Assembly: GCA_029378245.1 (NCBI GenBank)
Contig: JARKIF010000034.1
Location: 310,001-374,000, forward strand
Reading direction: 5' to 3'
DNA: 64,000 nucleotides
Source of the DNA: Roridomyces roridus
Taxonomy: Eukaryota; Basidiomycota; Agaricomycetes; Agaricales; Mycenaceae
Position 1 is the first letter of the stretch, and each line of letters opens with the position of its first letter. The position numbers and the translations under genes are program-made. The notes beneath the pieces were generated by a model. It did not search any database. It was not told the DNA's origin and saw only the letters and a list, made by a program, of their open reading frames with translations. This document shows positions 30,461 to 40,751 of the stretch, one piece after another.

Positions 30461-32381
30461 TCAGCCTCTGTATTGGGGAGGAGCCACCGAGTCTCCAGCC
30501 CCGCCCTCGCGGCCTCGATCGATACGCTGTGCAATGAGCTCGATGATCTGGTCGATATCGGGCGTGTTTTGAGTTGTTGAGGCTGCAGCAACAGGAGGCG
30601 CGGGGGCAGCCGCAGCAACAGGGTTGAGGGGCGCCTTTTCTCCAAATCGATGGCCATGGCCGCTCATTCCATCGGAAGAACTGGCCGAGTTGGCAACCAA
30701 AAGCCGACTCGTCGTGGTCGAGCTGTCCGAGACCGTGTTTTGCTCGTCGTTGTATCCCCACGTCATGACAGTTGCACCTGGAGGCCCGCTGATTTGGGTA
30801 GAGTACATCGACGCAGTGTCGTGGCCAGGAGAAGTGAGCCCTACTGCCGACGAGTTGTTGGAAAGGGGCAACATCGGGCGGTGAGGTGTCAGTGGGTGGT
30901 CGGTGTATAGATTGTCTTGCGACATGTCGATGGTGGGCTTTGAGAACGATCGGTTGCGACGCGAGCGCCACCAAAGGAAATAAGCGCCCACGAGGCCCAA
31001 GAGCAGGACCACCACAACTGGACCAGCGATGGCTCCTGCGTTGATCGACGAATGTTTGCCGGGGCTACAACAAATATAAGGGAGAGTTGCCCCATGAAGA
31101 GCAAGGCACACCTCGAGGAACTGGAGACGCTGGGACTAGCCTGGGAGGAGCTGCTACTATCCGGCAGAGCTGAACTCGAGGTCGCAGCGGCAGCAGCATT
31201 GTCGATCTTGTAAACCCTCATGGAGTTCAAGGCCAGCTTCATCTTCAGGGTCGTGTTCGCCAACGTGACCGTATGGTTCTTGGTGGGGTCAAGACCGCCT
31301 TGATAATATAGCAAGGCATCGGGAATTTTCCAAAACGTACTTCCGTTGTACGTGTTTGGCGGACCACCATCAATAGACTACAGCGAGCACATTTAAGCCA
31401 AAGTTACGGTGAGCGTATCTCACTTACGACGTTAAAATCCCAATTTCCCCAGTTCGCCATACCTGCGTTTTCTGAGTTAACGCTCCCAAAAAAAAGAAGG
31501 ACTTACCCCATAGGCTTACCCCAACAGCGCCTACACCGATATCCATCGAAACAGAGGCTCCAGCGTCGAATGTTTCCTGCCACGGATGCGAAACGGTTGC
31601 GTTTGGAATACCGGGAGCCGAACCCGGTGTCCAATCTCCAGAATATCGGAGGACCGACGTGTCCGTGTTGTCAAAAAATTCCTCCGCGGGAACTTGGCTA
31701 ATATAACTTATCAGCACGTGTGAATCGACAGACAAGGGACACTGACTTGTCCACAAGAGGAGTAAATACCATCGCGCGGTCGAAAGCCAGTTGCTCCGTC
31801 GCACCGGTTGGCGTGGCCTTGAGGGTGACTGGAAAGTGTTACTGGATGCGACTGCGATCGGAAGGGCGGTTACCAGTGTGAGTTGCTTCCGTCAAATTGG
31901 AGATCGACGCGAGCATTTGGCTCGGAACGGATTTAGGAGAATACGGAGCATTGTCCAAAGTAACCTCGTATGTGCAGTTGGCAAGACCGTACAAATCAAC
32001 GCCGGTTCCTGGCCAGGAAGGCAGATTAAACAACTGTGAATATTCACGGTAGGAGTGGTTTTACCGTAAAACGCAAGAGTCACGGAGGCCCCGGACAAGG
32101 ATGTTCGATGATACGAAGTCCCTGAGCCTCCCTCGCCGTTTGAAGACAGGTAGCCAGAGCTCGAGTACCAGGGAATCCAGCCGTTTCCGAGTCCGGAGTT
32201 GGAGCCATCCGCTGTTGCGATCTTCAGCGGCGTTTAAGAAGGGGCAGCGATCGTACCATAAGGAGCTGTTGAAGAGGAAAAAAGTCAGCGGCGGAGTCGT
32301 ACATACCAAAGGGCAGTAAGAATACGCACCGTAGCTGAAGAAAGGACTAGTATCATCGAGGGTAAAGTTCCACAGAGACAT
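30461..32381 (-). CDS. C-terminally anchored membrane protein with tandem beta-sandwich-like modules, paralogue 1
   Basis: Nine exons (32381-32330, 32265-32257, 32211-32065, 32008-31874, 31828-31747, 31697-31507, 31462-31428, 31377-31112, 31064-30461) total 506 aa. Exon 2 is 9 nt. There is no cleavable signal peptide. The ectodomain has two related modules: one with GTSYHRTSLSGASVTLAFYG and VDLYGLANCTYEVTLD, one with HPWQETFDAGASVSMDIG and NWDFNVSIDGG. Each resembles the jelly-roll segments common in mushroom membrane proteins. A transmembrane helix follows (IAGPVVVVLLLGLVGAYFLWW), then a basic stop-transfer and a disordered tail. The tail ends with a conserved helix (DIDQIIELIAQRIDRG) and a PPQY motif, a possible WW-domain ligand. 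Paralogues are at 33417 and 51020. The function is unknown; a sensor or wall-associated role is inference. Confidence 0.78.
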
Positions 32382-33416
32382 GGTGCGTAGAAAAGAGCGA
32401 GAGTCGAACGAGTGTTGGGTGGGTAGAACCCAGGTGGATGAGATGGTGGGTGGCAGTCAAAGTCGGTTGGGACGCCATGTCCACAGGTTTCAATTGCTGT
32501 TACGTCAATATTACTAGGGTTCGAAACACTGGCACCCCTGGGCGCTACTTTTGGCGGTTAGGCAGCGCAGGAAGAAACGCTCCCGCAAGACCACAAGAGA
32601 GCCCGGTGCGAGGGGGAGAAAATCATCCAAGACAGTTTTTCTGGGTGTACACCAAACTTTACCCCGAACTTGAAGAAAACGAGCGCAAGACTTGTCCAAC
32701 ACTGGAGTACTTGAGCGTCTATCTTGGTGTTTCAAACATCCGGTAATCAGCATCGGATAAGAGGCCTTGTCGAAGTTGTCAAGGAGGAGATCGAGACTGG
32801 TAGCAATTTCGAGGTGGGCGACTCGAGTCCATACCAAAATTTCTCAACTGTTCAAGAACCGTACATTCCGAAGAGTATTATTGGCCTTGGTAAAGCTGGT
32901 TCATTGTGCACTGCAGGCGGTGCGATCGTCGGTCCAAGTACATGTGTTAGTTGGCGAGCAAGCGCATCTGATCGCATCTGATTATGCGGGCTATTGACAA
33001 TTGTCCTTCCGATTTTGATGGGTCCCACGCCTCTTGCTCCAAACTTCGAGCATAGGTTGAACCGTCCTTAAGCTCCAACAGCGTCTCTTCACCTTCAATC
33101 TCTCTTTCCTTGTATTCGAAGGTTTTGATAGTCTCCCTCAAGCCACCTGGCTGTCAGTATCGCTTGGCAACAAGCCTGTGTCCCGCGTGGCCACCAAGTC
33201 GTGGTACATCCTGGCTCTCTTAAACAGAATCTTTCAATAGGACCTGAAATAACCCATGATTCTCGCCGGCCACGTCAGGATCATCGCCTTTGATGAGATG
33301 GATGTATCAAGTGCAAGTATAGGAGCGCGAGGATCTCAACTCACCTCTTCACTGCTGGCAGTGCTTTGGTTTTGAAGCTCCTCCTCCTCCTCCTCTCTCT
33401 CTTTAGTCCAATTGTT
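32382..33416. other. intergenic between divergent membrane-family paralogues
   Basis: About 1 kb separates the start codons of paralogues 1 and 2, which point away from each other. A minus-strand open stretch (32947-33141, containing FEYKEREIEGEETLLELKDG) looks protein-like but has no gene context. It may be a relic. A (CTC)n pyrimidine tract at about 33379-33402 directly precedes the paralogue 2 start. Confidence 0.35.
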
Positions 33417-35202
33417 ATGGCGCTATGGAATTTCACGCTCGATGACACCAGTACTTTCTTTAATTATCGTGAGTTTACTTCCACTTTATCTAAGCCTCAT
33501 TTTCTAACGTCCCAAGTCCCGTATGGTAGGGCATGAACCATCCGTGTTTTCTCAACACTCAGATCCAGACTGCTTGAAGCGGATGGCTCCAACTCCGGGC
33601 TCAGCAACGGTTGGGTGCCCTGGTATTCCGACTCGGGCTATCTTTCGTCAAACGGGCAAGGAGGTTCCGGCACCTCGTACCATCGCACATCGCGGTCCGG
33701 CGCCTCTGTGTCTCTAACATTCCACGGTAAATCCGCCGTGCCTTATTCGAGCTGTTTTCAGATGTGATGCAGGAACGGCGGTTGAGTTGTATGGGATCTC
33801 GAACGGCAGTTACAACGTGACTCTCGACAATTCCCCGTACCAACCACAGGGCATAACATTAATAGACGGACTATTGGCCTCGATCTCGAATTTGATCGAA
33901 GGAATCCATACAGGTACATACCTTTCTCGTCCCATTTTGTTTATCCAACAATCTGCAGTGACGCTGGCAGCCGCACCGACTAGCCCATCTCAGCAACTTG
34001 CTTTCGACGGCGCTGTGGTTTTTACTCCTCTTGTGAATGAGTGGGGTACTTTTCATCTCTGGTCGATTTTTCTCTAACCTTCCATCAGTCAAGTTCCTAC
34101 GGAGGCGTTTTACGACAATACGGACAAGACCATGCTCCAGTATACCGGGAACTGGTCCTCTGCTACAGCTCCTGACATTCCGAACGCGACGGTAACCCAT
34201 CCCTGGCAAGAAACGTTCAGTGCTGGAGCGTCAGTATCAATGGATATCGCTCTCGGTGCAGTAGGGCTGAGTTTGCATGGCCTTGCAGACTGGGGCAACT
34301 GGTGGGTGGGTTCTTCTTGGCTGGTAAAACACGCACCCAAACCTATCGCAGGCTTTACACCGTGGCAAGCCATCGACTGAGACGGCGATTTCCAATTCTG
34401 ATATTTTCCTTGTAGTCTCTCGATGGTGGGCCGACAAATACGTACAACTGCAGTACGTTTTGGAAAGTCCCCGATGCACTCCTTTATTTCCAAGGTGGCC
34501 TGGATCCCAGCAAGAACCACACGATCACTTTGACCAATATGAATGATGGGATGAAACTCGCCTTGAATTCGATGCGACTTTATCGTATCAATGTCGATGC
34601 CGCTGCACCCGCTACCTCTGCCTCTACTTCCGTACCGGGTAGCGGTAGCGTTAGCAGCTCCACACCCCCCAGTGCTAGTTCGACGAGGTGCGCGTGATTA
34701 AGTGATTCAAACTTGTCCATCTGAAACGCTTTACAATAGCAGAATATCCGCCCAGCATTCGTCTGTGAAGGCGGGCATCATTGCGGGACCAATTGTCGCT
34801 GTGGTACTTTTGGCTTTCGCGTGCATTTGCTACAGTTGGTGGCGCAGACAATCCCGTCCGAGTCGACACACTTTGTTGCCGATTATTGCGATCCCGCATA
34901 CAATCCCGGACATGGCCGGAGTGACTCCATATTCGATTCATTCCAGCACTATACCAACTCCGTCGCGTGAGTCTTCGGACGGACGCAGTTTGCCGGCGAA
35001 GACGCGGCGAAAGCCTTCGAGTCGAGCCCCTCCATCACCTCCACCTCCACCACCTCCGCCACCTCAGCCCGCTCCAGCCCCGGCCCCGGCTCCGCCGTCG
35101 GGACCTGATATCGACCTCATAATCGAGTTGATTGCACAACGCATTGATCGTGCTCGCGGACACGGAGTCGATTCGAGTGCTCCTCCCGAATACAGCGACT
35201 AA
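33417..35202 (+). CDS. C-terminally anchored membrane protein with tandem beta-sandwich-like modules, paralogue 2
   Basis: Nine exons (33417-33468, 33517-33525, 33580-33726, 33773-33913, 33959-34040, 34089-34301, 34352-34364, 34416-34687, 34740-35202) give 463 aa. Exon 2 is the family's 9-nt microexon and exon 7 is 13 nt. The intron at 34365-34415 has a GC donor (GCAAGC). The domain order matches paralogue 1: MALWNFTLDDTSTFFNY, GTSYHRTSRSGASVSLTFHG, VELYGISNGSYNVTLD, HPWQETFSAGASVSMDI, the helix AGPIVAVVLLAFACICYSWW, then a Pro-rich tail. The end is DIDLIIELIAQRIDRA with PPEY four residues before the stop. Paralogue 1 has an intron within the exon 6 region at a different place, so intron sites have shifted locally. 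The function is unknown. Confidence 0.78.
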
Positions 35203-37524
35203 ATACTTTCCTTTTGTGACTTTGTGTACCTTACGGATTTGCTTTTCGTAATTGATGGGTTTTTCTCGGCAAACAATGCCGATGGATCCCACGCTTCCTC
35301 TTTTGGTTCACTTCCAACTCGAATCCGAGATGTTTTTCCTCGAGACTCGTCTCATTGCTAAACTCCAACAGATACTGGCACCGAAAAGTGCCGTTAACGC
35401 GTGATCTCCAACAGTTGGTGGCCCTGACGGAGCATTTCCTGTCAGAAGCTCAAAGTTCAAGGCTTCGCACACGTATGTTGCGCCACTGGCAGGGCCCTGA
35501 ACTCGACCCACGCTAATTTTGCAGCCTCGCTCCCTTATCAGATAGCACAAGACCCTGAAATCGAATCGGCAGAATTGCGGGCCTTCTGTGTCTCGTCGGT
35601 GTGCGAAGATTTTACCTGAACAAACCCAGTTATCAACGTGCGTCTCTCCAGTAAGAACGATTTCGTGGTCCAGGAGCCGGAGCCCCGAGTGGTTTCTTAT
35701 TCATCCAGGGTCCCTTTCTGCAGTTCATCGCGACAACTTTCCAACACAGCGAGGTGAAAGTCCGGCCTTAATGGACTCGACTCTTAATTCCAATATCGCA
35801 CCTCCACGATAACAAGGAACGTCATTTGGTTCGTGGATCTTCTGCAAATCCACAGGACTGGGGCCAATCTCAGTCTCGGGCCCAGATACAGATAAAATCC
35901 TGGTCACGTCGATCAGTGTGCGAAGACCTCTCCTCGAATTCGTGGAGCTGGCGGTGTTCAGTACTCTTTCCGGAATATTCAAACTCGAGAACTTACAACG
36001 TCCGAGCTTCTCTCTCAAGGGTGTTGACTATCCTCGAGCTTCTTGTTCAATTGATGAGATGCATCCAAGCTCGCCGCCGTACTCTCAGGAAGAAGGTCGA
36101 CCCTGCAGAGTGAATTGCACCTTGCATCAAAACAATGTCGACTGGCCAATGGCCCTGTACACCGAATAGAACGGCAAGACTGTCAATGATTTCGCCTCTT
36201 CCTTGAACGACTCGGAGTTGTTTGCCATATTGATCAACGTGCGAAGAGTTCAATAGAGTCGGCGATACGTCAGTGGATTGTTAACCGACAATCCCTTCCG
36301 CGGAACGCAACTTTGTCGAGCACCGCCGGTCGAAAGTTTCTTTGCTGGTGGTCTCGCTCTCTTTCAAAATCTCCTGCGACATGTGGAGTGGAATCCAAGC
36401 ATGTAATCTGGGTTTTATCTTGACGCCCGAAGGACCCGTCGTTGGCTGCGAAACAGAATCGCGGACTTTCCAACTTTGATGTCCCCGACGTGGATGCACT
36501 CTCGGACTGCTGGGATCTGGATCTCATTCAAATATTTCGTCGACGGCTTTAAAGTGTCTCGCCGGTTTCCCTCATCCATCTTACGCAAAAGACTTGCAGC
36601 GCTCGGCGCCTCCGATCAAAAATCTGCGTTCCTTCCTTCGGAATTTTTGGGAATTCACATGGGCTATACACAGTACTTCCACCCCGCGCTCCTCCGAGGT
36701 GCCGACAACACTCGCATCACCCTTGGTTGACAACAACGTCGTTCGACGAGACATCGCCTACGACTGAATTTTCCCACACGGGATGGTTGTCGATGCTCTC
36801 GGTGCTTGCTTGGGGCAAGTTTTGCTTACTTGCCTGCGGGACAAACTCTAATTCTTGTCAAGCTGTACGGGATTTAATTATGCGCACTCCCACTACCCCA
36901 GGTCCTATTTTCGGGTGTAATCTTCAAGAAGCACGGATACCACCCCGCACCCCGCAGTCCGTCCTTCGCGGCCCTACACGTCTTCTCCCAGCCAATCGAC
37001 GAAACGACTCACCGACCTGGAAACCCACATCTTCACCACGCTTGTCAGGCATCCCGATGATGAATGACGGCGCGTACATTATACCCAAAAGGAGTCTTTT
37101 CGGCGCAAACATTGTGATTCTGCACAAAAAAAAACCTCGCATGCCCTAACCGTATATCCGCCTCGCTGATTTCGGTCGTTTCCACCGATGGAACGACTAA
37201 TTTTTGCCTGGACCACGGAGCTAAGGGATGTGTACGCGCCCACACGCGTTCTAGGCGACGACAAGGTACAAGCAGCCAGTTCTGGGCACAGGAAATGCAG
37301 CTCGCGTGCCCGCTACAGTCGTCTCGGATGATATGGTACAATTGAATATGTGCGGTAAATGTACATGCGAAGGGTATTACTATGACTCTGTAGATGTGCG
37401 CTGGAAAGTACCTGGAAAGTAAACTAGATATACATACTATGCGGATTAAGTTAGCGCGCTCGATGAATGGGTGGGCCATATAATAGTGCAATAAAAACAG
37501 GACCGACGGCGGCAAGACGGCGGG
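35203..37524. other. 2.3-kb gene-poor zone with decayed coding fragments
   Basis: No complete gene could be built. On the minus strand, fragments repeat a leucine-rich phrase (LRTLIDVTRILSVSG at about 35890-35925, LRTLINMANNSESF at about 36210-36250). Similar DNA, a CTTCGCAC(G/A) start, recurs three times at 300-350 bp spacing. This suggests a broken repeat-containing gene, perhaps of the F-box/LRR type common in this region. Plus-strand ORFs 36476-37149 have irregular composition and I reject them. A plus-strand run of 8-9 A occurs at 37126-37134. Confidence 0.4.
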
Positions 37525-38928
37525 TTAAAATATCTTCTTCCGACAGTATATGCTTTGAATGCGGACGTACTGCGGTCTTGCGGCGTCGCGCAATTCCCGC
37601 TCAGCATTTGTTTGCAGTTCATTGACAACGGATTCGGGAACTCCGCTGCTAAGTAGAAGCGGCCGGCCAGACTTTAGGAAGGCCTGGATGAATTTGAGCG
37701 CGAGAAACTTGCAGGGCAGGGAATACGTACTAGGACGTCTTCTCGCATTCGTGTGGCGGTCTCCATTTGAGATTCGCCAATGTCAGGATGTGGGCAGACG
37801 GGTACCCAGTAATCCTTGTAAACGACGCCATCAAAATTTGGATGTGACGTTACCCACCGATGTAGGTGGGTAGCAGCGTCGGGGTGACCGCCGGCGGTTC
37901 GAGCCGCTAGACCGGCGTAAACCATCCAGCGGGCTAGCCACGGAGGTTCGACTTTTGACGTTTCCAGATCACAGCGCTTGTGTTGGCCGTCGGGCATGTG
38001 ATCGTAAACATGGAAATCAAATTCCAGGGCGTGGAAGAGACCGCCTGGTCTCAGGACATGGGAGATTTGGTCGATGAGGTTCATGTAGTTCTTAATCTGG
38101 GCGCCAAGGTTGAGAACTCTGGCACGAGGGAGAGCTGGAGGACATACACCAGAAGATATTAGTCCCGCATGTACCACGTTAAAGTCTCCGTAGAAATGTT
38201 CCAGGCCGAGATTTATGTCGTCGACCTCACTTCTGCACGGGCGTTAGAAGGTGCGAGGGTGGCGATAGGCTGACCAAATACCTGCAGTTATCTGGCATTG
38301 TTCTGAACCCGACGATCAGAGATGAACGCCCCAACATTAGCACAGGTACTCACAGAGAATTCATCGGTACCAGGTCGACTGCCACGGTGAGACTCTGCGG
38401 GAACTCGCGGGCGAGTTGCATAATCCTAGCCAGAGTAGTGAGTATAGGCACCGTAAAGCCGCCAACAGAGACGTACCATGCGCCGCTGCCGCATCCCAAA
38501 TCCAAGCACGCCTTGGTTTCGCCGGGCTCATCCCGCATTATGTCGGGCAGGCATGGTGGGTACTTGCCCATAATGTCGACAAATAATAAATGTTGCTTGT
38601 CTGCGGAACATGTCTGAGTGAGAACTAGAGTGAAACAATATTGAGACGCACCTAGCCGCTCGAGTTCCTCATCGTCGGCAGGTAAGCGATAGACCTCTGA
38701 ATAGTTATTTAGTTCGCGGCCGTACTCCTGCTTGAAGGCCTGAGCGCGTAAGGCGCTGGTCATGGACCATACGGAGGGAGTGGGGGAAACAGAGCCGGAA
38801 CGCATTGAAGCATCGTAGGACGTGCGGGAGCTGGGGCTCGGGCTGAATGGGGGCTCGGAACCGCAGGACTCGTTGTCGCTGTCGATTTCGACGTCCTCAT
38901 CCTTCAGTCGACTAGGACCAGAATACAT
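37525..38928 (-). CDS. class I SAM-dependent methyltransferase
   Basis: Seven exons (38928-38652, 38600-38477, 38425-38354, 38302-38282, 38232-38148, 38096-37731, 37683-37525) give 367 aa. Exon 4 is only 21 nt. A Ser/Pro-rich acidic N-terminus precedes ALRAQAFKQEYGRELNNYSE. The AdoMet-binding motif I is CLDLGCGSGAW, followed by SLTVAVDLVPM. Later blocks are DFNVVHAGLIS, DQISHVLRPGGLFHALEFDF and VYKDYWVPVCPHP. The architecture (TAM domain LPADDEELERL just before DKQH) resembles the large fungal family that includes LaeA-like and UMTA-like methyltransferases of secondary metabolism and development. The substrate cannot be inferred. No biosynthetic cluster genes lie nearby. Confidence 0.85.
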
Positions 38929-38953
38929 CGAGACGGTGGGGAGGAGGAACCAG

Positions 38954-39346
38954 CTAAATTTCTCGAGGCATATGTATTAACAGAGCCGATTGAATCGTGG
39001 TGTGCACGGCGGCGCGCGGAGACAGGTAAAGATGGTGTTTGGCCACAAAACTCTGCCATACTTGGAAGTTCGTGCCAAACCTGTCGATCAAATCTCTCTC
39101 CTTCTGACCACCACGACTGTTCGGAGGGATGCCCACGATTGGTCTAGTTGCATCGCAATGGCCCGCAATCTTTCTTGCCACGGCTACTTCCCATATCAAC
39201 ACGTTTCTCCCTTCGCGAGCCTGCTCACATACCCCACACGTGTATTTTGTGCCACAGAGCCTTTCCCTGCGACCTTTGGAAGGCATGATCCACGCAGCAT
39301 TCTCCCAGTCCCTTCCATCCGTACCAATCTCGTACATATCGCGCAT
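38954..39346 (-). CDS. hypothetical 130-aa ORF, doubtful
   Basis: An open frame starts MRDMYEIGTDGRDWENAAW and ends LLIHMPREI with balanced composition and several Cys and Trp residues. It lies only 100 bp beyond the IST1 stop on the same strand, so it could be a small gene or part of an IST1 3' UTR. No family, signal or splice structure was recognised. Low confidence. Confidence 0.3.
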   Translation of the reverse strand: MRDMYEIGTDGRDWENAAWIMPSKGRRERLCGTKYTCGVCEQAREGRNVLIWEVAVARKIAGHCDATRPIVGIPPNSRGGQKERDLIDRFGTNFQVWQSFVAKHHLYLSPRAAVHTTIQSALLIHMPREI

Positions 39347-39446
39347 GACAGCAGAAAATCACGGAGATTCAGACACCTTGCCCGTTCTCACTGGAGATGG
39401 CAATCACCGCCGTGCTTGTATTATCGCAAGCATTATTATAAACAAA

Positions 39447-40640
39447 CTAGCGCTTTTTCAACGCAGCAAACCTCTTGGTCAAAGAAGTGAACTCGTCTTC
39501 TTCCTCTTCCGGCTCGTAGGGTGGCGCTTTCTTGATGTCTTCAGTCGCCTTCTCCGCCGGTGCGACCGTCGTCGAGAGGCTTTCGGAGATAGCGGTGGTC
39601 GATTCTTTCCCTTCCTCTTCTTCCCCTGACGCCTAAATGCGCGTTGAGTGTCCCTGAATACTCGTTGACGGTGGACCAAACCTGTACTGCCGCGCCTGTC
39701 TCTTCTTGTGCCTCTGCATACGCGGGAAGCTTTGGAGCCCAATCCACACCATACCCCTTGGCAATCTCGGTCAGATAGGCGTCCACCAGTTCGGGAGATG
39801 GCGTGTTGTGTCCGAGCTTGCGGGTGACCTTGTCGACGAATAGGGTCAGAGAGCAGGATCGAAAAGCCGACGGCTTACACGCTCGCTGACACACAAGTCA
39901 CGGTCCTCCATAACGGCCTGCGAGAATTCACGGCCGTATTTATGCATGAGGATGTCACGGAGGACCTGGAGCTCTACGGCGGGTGTCAGTGGGGGGTGCG
40001 CAGGCGATGCACGAGACCTTCCTTTCAACTCTGTGTGGGGCGCAGCATGGATGATACTGGGCCCAATCAGACGGGAAGTAGGAGTACTGGGTCATCTTAC
40101 GCGCAGACGGCCTCGGAAATGGCCGGGTCAGGCTTGTGGGTGCTGCAAACCCATTAGCATTGGACAACCGGTTGGCAGCACACGACACACACTTTTGGTC
40201 GAGGAGTCCAAAACGGGCCAAAAGCAATTCCGAATAGAGTTCAAGCAGCTCGAGTAACTCCACATGGATGTCTTCATTTATGATTGTCTCGACCTTGATT
40301 CTTGCTGTCTCGACCTTGCCGCGTTCGAGGAGAGACGCGATGTCTGAGTGTGTGTGAGGGCATTTCAAGTACCCTCGCGTAGATCAATTACCACGCCGAC
40401 TAGCCTTGGCCTGGCGATACGCATTACATAAATAATCAAACATGAACCAGGGACCACACCTGAGCTTCCTTCTTCTGTTGCAGGGTGCGCAGCCGTTGCA
40501 CGGAGAGACTTTCGAACGGGTCAATTTACTACAGCAATTTCGAGCTGTCGGAAATACCGGAGTTGCACCTAGAGACGCATTAGCGCCTGCAGAGGATGGG
40601 ACTAGCCCACCTTTGCTTTCGCTGCACTCCAAGGAGGCAT
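39447..40640 (-). CDS. IST1: IST1, ESCRT-III-like regulator of Vps4
   Basis: Nine exons (40640-40611, 40568-40558, 40508-40460, 40410-40392, 40343-40193, 40142-40101, 40056-39879, 39828-39682, 39632-39447) give 270 aa. Exons 2 and 4 are 11 and 19 nt. Both are needed to assemble the conserved N-terminal helix of the IST1 domain (KVQLRLSVQRLRTLQQKKEA, then SRRDIASLLERGKVETARIK). It continues with VELLELLELYSELLLARFGL, AISEAVCAIIHAAPHTELK, VLRDILMHKYGREFSQAV and PELVDAYLTEIAKGYGVDW. The C-terminal tail is acidic and ends SLTKRFAALKKR, matching a MIM-like helix. IST1 binds Vps4 and Did2 and tunes ESCRT-III disassembly at endosomes. About 17 residues (GRSRASPAHPPLTPAV) interrupt the usual spacing after HTELK. 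A divergent pair with the RasGEF gene leaves 111 bp between starts. Confidence 0.92.
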
Positions 40641-40751
40641 CGGGGAGAGAGATGGGAAGAGGGTTGATCCGCAATGCTGTGATATTCCGGAGTTTGATGG
40701 TTGTAAACCCTTATACTCAGCTCTCATTCCTGGCCATCCAAGTCGCTCCCT
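40641..40751. promoter_or_regulatory. bidirectional promoter between IST1 and RasGEF gene
   Basis: The two divergent ATG codons are 111 bp apart, too close for separate promoters, so regulatory sequence is shared or extends into the 5' coding regions. Confidence 0.5.

Noticed and set aside
36476..37149. Plus-strand ORFs of 84 and 140 codons in the gene-poor zone
   Set aside because: No family resemblance, no splice logic, and composition consistent with chance. I treat them as noise.
37525..38928. Secondary-metabolite gene cluster around the LaeA/UMTA-like methyltransferase
   Set aside because: No synthase, P450, transporter or other tailoring gene lies nearby. The neighbours are membrane-family and endosomal genes.
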